Shown in pieces: positions 5,601-6,141 of a stretch of 6,141 nucleotides of DNA. Each line of letters starts with the position of its first letter. Position 1 is the first letter of the stretch. The DNA comes from an uncultured Bacteroidota bacterium (GTDB lineage Bacteria > Bacteroidota > Bacteroidia > Chitinophagales > Saprospiraceae). Made by a program: the position numbers and the translations under genes. The stretch is taken from assembly GCA_937926185.1 (NCBI GenBank), contig CALEYM010000779.1, positions 1 through 6,141 on the forward strand, read 5' to 3'. The notes under the pieces were generated by a model. That model made no database searches. It was given only the letters and a program-made list of their open reading frames with translations, and was not told the DNA's origin.

Positions 5601-6141
5601 TTACAGGTCGATACGCAGGCCCACGTTGTGAATACCGCGGAAAACATCGGTGTTGCGGTAGCCGTAGTCGAGCGACATGCGGGATTCCGAACCTTTGCGC
5701 AGCGGAAAGGAAACCGTGAGGCCGCCGCTGAAGCCGTTATCGAGGCTGGCTTCCACGCTGTTTTGGGAATCGAACTCGTATTTGTAGGCCGCGCGCAGGG
5801 CGAAGTTTGAGCCGAGGGCAAATTCCACACCGGCGCCCGCCAGGTCGCGCGAGAACGCGTTGGAGGTAAAGTTGCCGAGCAGGGTGATGCGGTTTGTTCT
5901 GCCGATCAGCCAGTCGTACGAAGCGCCGATGTTCAGCTGCGAGGGCAAATCGTATTCGGCCGTGCGCTGGTAGTAGGTGATGGGGTACTCAAAAGTGGGG
6001 TTCGGTGCGGGCAGCTGTTGCGACAAGCCTTCGCCCGTGAACCGCATTTTGGAGCCGACGTTGCGCAGCGAAATCCCGAATTTGAAGTTATCGTTCGGGC
6101 CGGTCACATATTGTACCCCGGCATCGAGCGCGAAAGCGCGG
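5601..6141 (-). CDS. PorV/PorQ-family outer-membrane protein, C-terminal part (5' end outside the window)
   Basis: About 180 C-terminal residues are visible. The frame stays open to 6141, reading AFALDAGVQYVTGPNDNFKFG before the GTG at 6107, so that GTG is internal and the gene starts beyond the window. The pattern of alternating amphipathic strands fits an outer-membrane beta-barrel: FKFGISLRNVGSKMRF, PSQLNIGASYDWL, RITLLGNFTSN, GAGVEFALGSNFALRAAYKY, GGLTVSFPLRKG and the closing RGIHNVGLRIDL. The NVGSKMRF segment and the overall order resemble PorV/PorQ proteins. In the type IX secretion system PorV (LptO) shuttles cargo from the translocon to the surface attachment complex, while PorQ-like paralogues have less clear roles. 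Without the N-terminal half, PorV cannot be told from its paralogues. The TAA stop at 5603-5601 lies well before the greA promoter, and no separate terminator was seen in between. Confidence 0.75.
   Translation of the reverse strand, partial: RAFALDAGVQYVTGPNDNFKFGISLRNVGSKMRFTGEGLSQQLPAPNPTFEYPITYYQRTAEYDLPSQLNIGASYDWLIGRTNRITLLGNFTSNAFSRDLAGAGVEFALGSNFALRAAYKYEFDSQNSVEASLDNGFSGGLTVSFPLRKGSESRMSLDYGYRNTDVFRGIHNVGLRIDL

Overview
The window looks like chromosomal DNA from a moderately GC-rich Bacteroidota bacterium. The support is a PorV/PorQ-type outer-membrane protein (type IX secretion lineage), a greA-HIT gene pair, a Bacteroidota-type promoter (TAnnTTTG box) before greA, Cys-anchored lipoprotein signals, no clear Shine-Dalgarno sites, and short AATCCTG-type intergenic repeats. 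A Saprospiria- or Cytophagia-like host is a guess, not a demonstration.

Layout. Positions 1-851 hold a DUF4058-family gene on the minus strand, with a tight intrinsic terminator just after its stop. Its N-terminus looks cut short. Positions 852-1406 are a non-coding island packed with palindromic DNA: a 191-bp element with perfect 34-bp inverted ends, a 171-bp element with perfect 27-bp inverted ends that carries four evenly spaced copies of a 15-bp motif, and a tail with two small TTT-loop hairpins. Positions 1407-2546 (plus) encode a DoxX-like multi-pass membrane protein with an extra C-terminal soluble domain. An AT-rich intergenic stretch and possibly structured leader (2547-2766) precede a cysteine-rich lipoprotein of unknown function (2767-3468, plus).

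The rest is on the minus strand. Read in the direction of transcription it runs: PorV/PorQ-family protein (enters from beyond 6141, stops at 5601), then a promoter and a hairpin with U-tract, then greA (5447-4971), a HIT-family hydrolase 3 nt downstream (4967-4578), and a GH113-like glycoside hydrolase lipoprotein 50 nt further on (4527-3484). That last gene converges on the cysteine-rich lipoprotein gene with 15 nt between them.

How the genes relate. greA and the HIT gene form a tight two-gene unit, and the glycosidase may be read from the same transcript. No obvious multi-gene defence or biosynthetic system is present. The most unusual content is non-coding: the palindrome island and a terminator-like hairpin placed between the likely greA promoter and the greA start, which suggests attenuation of greA.
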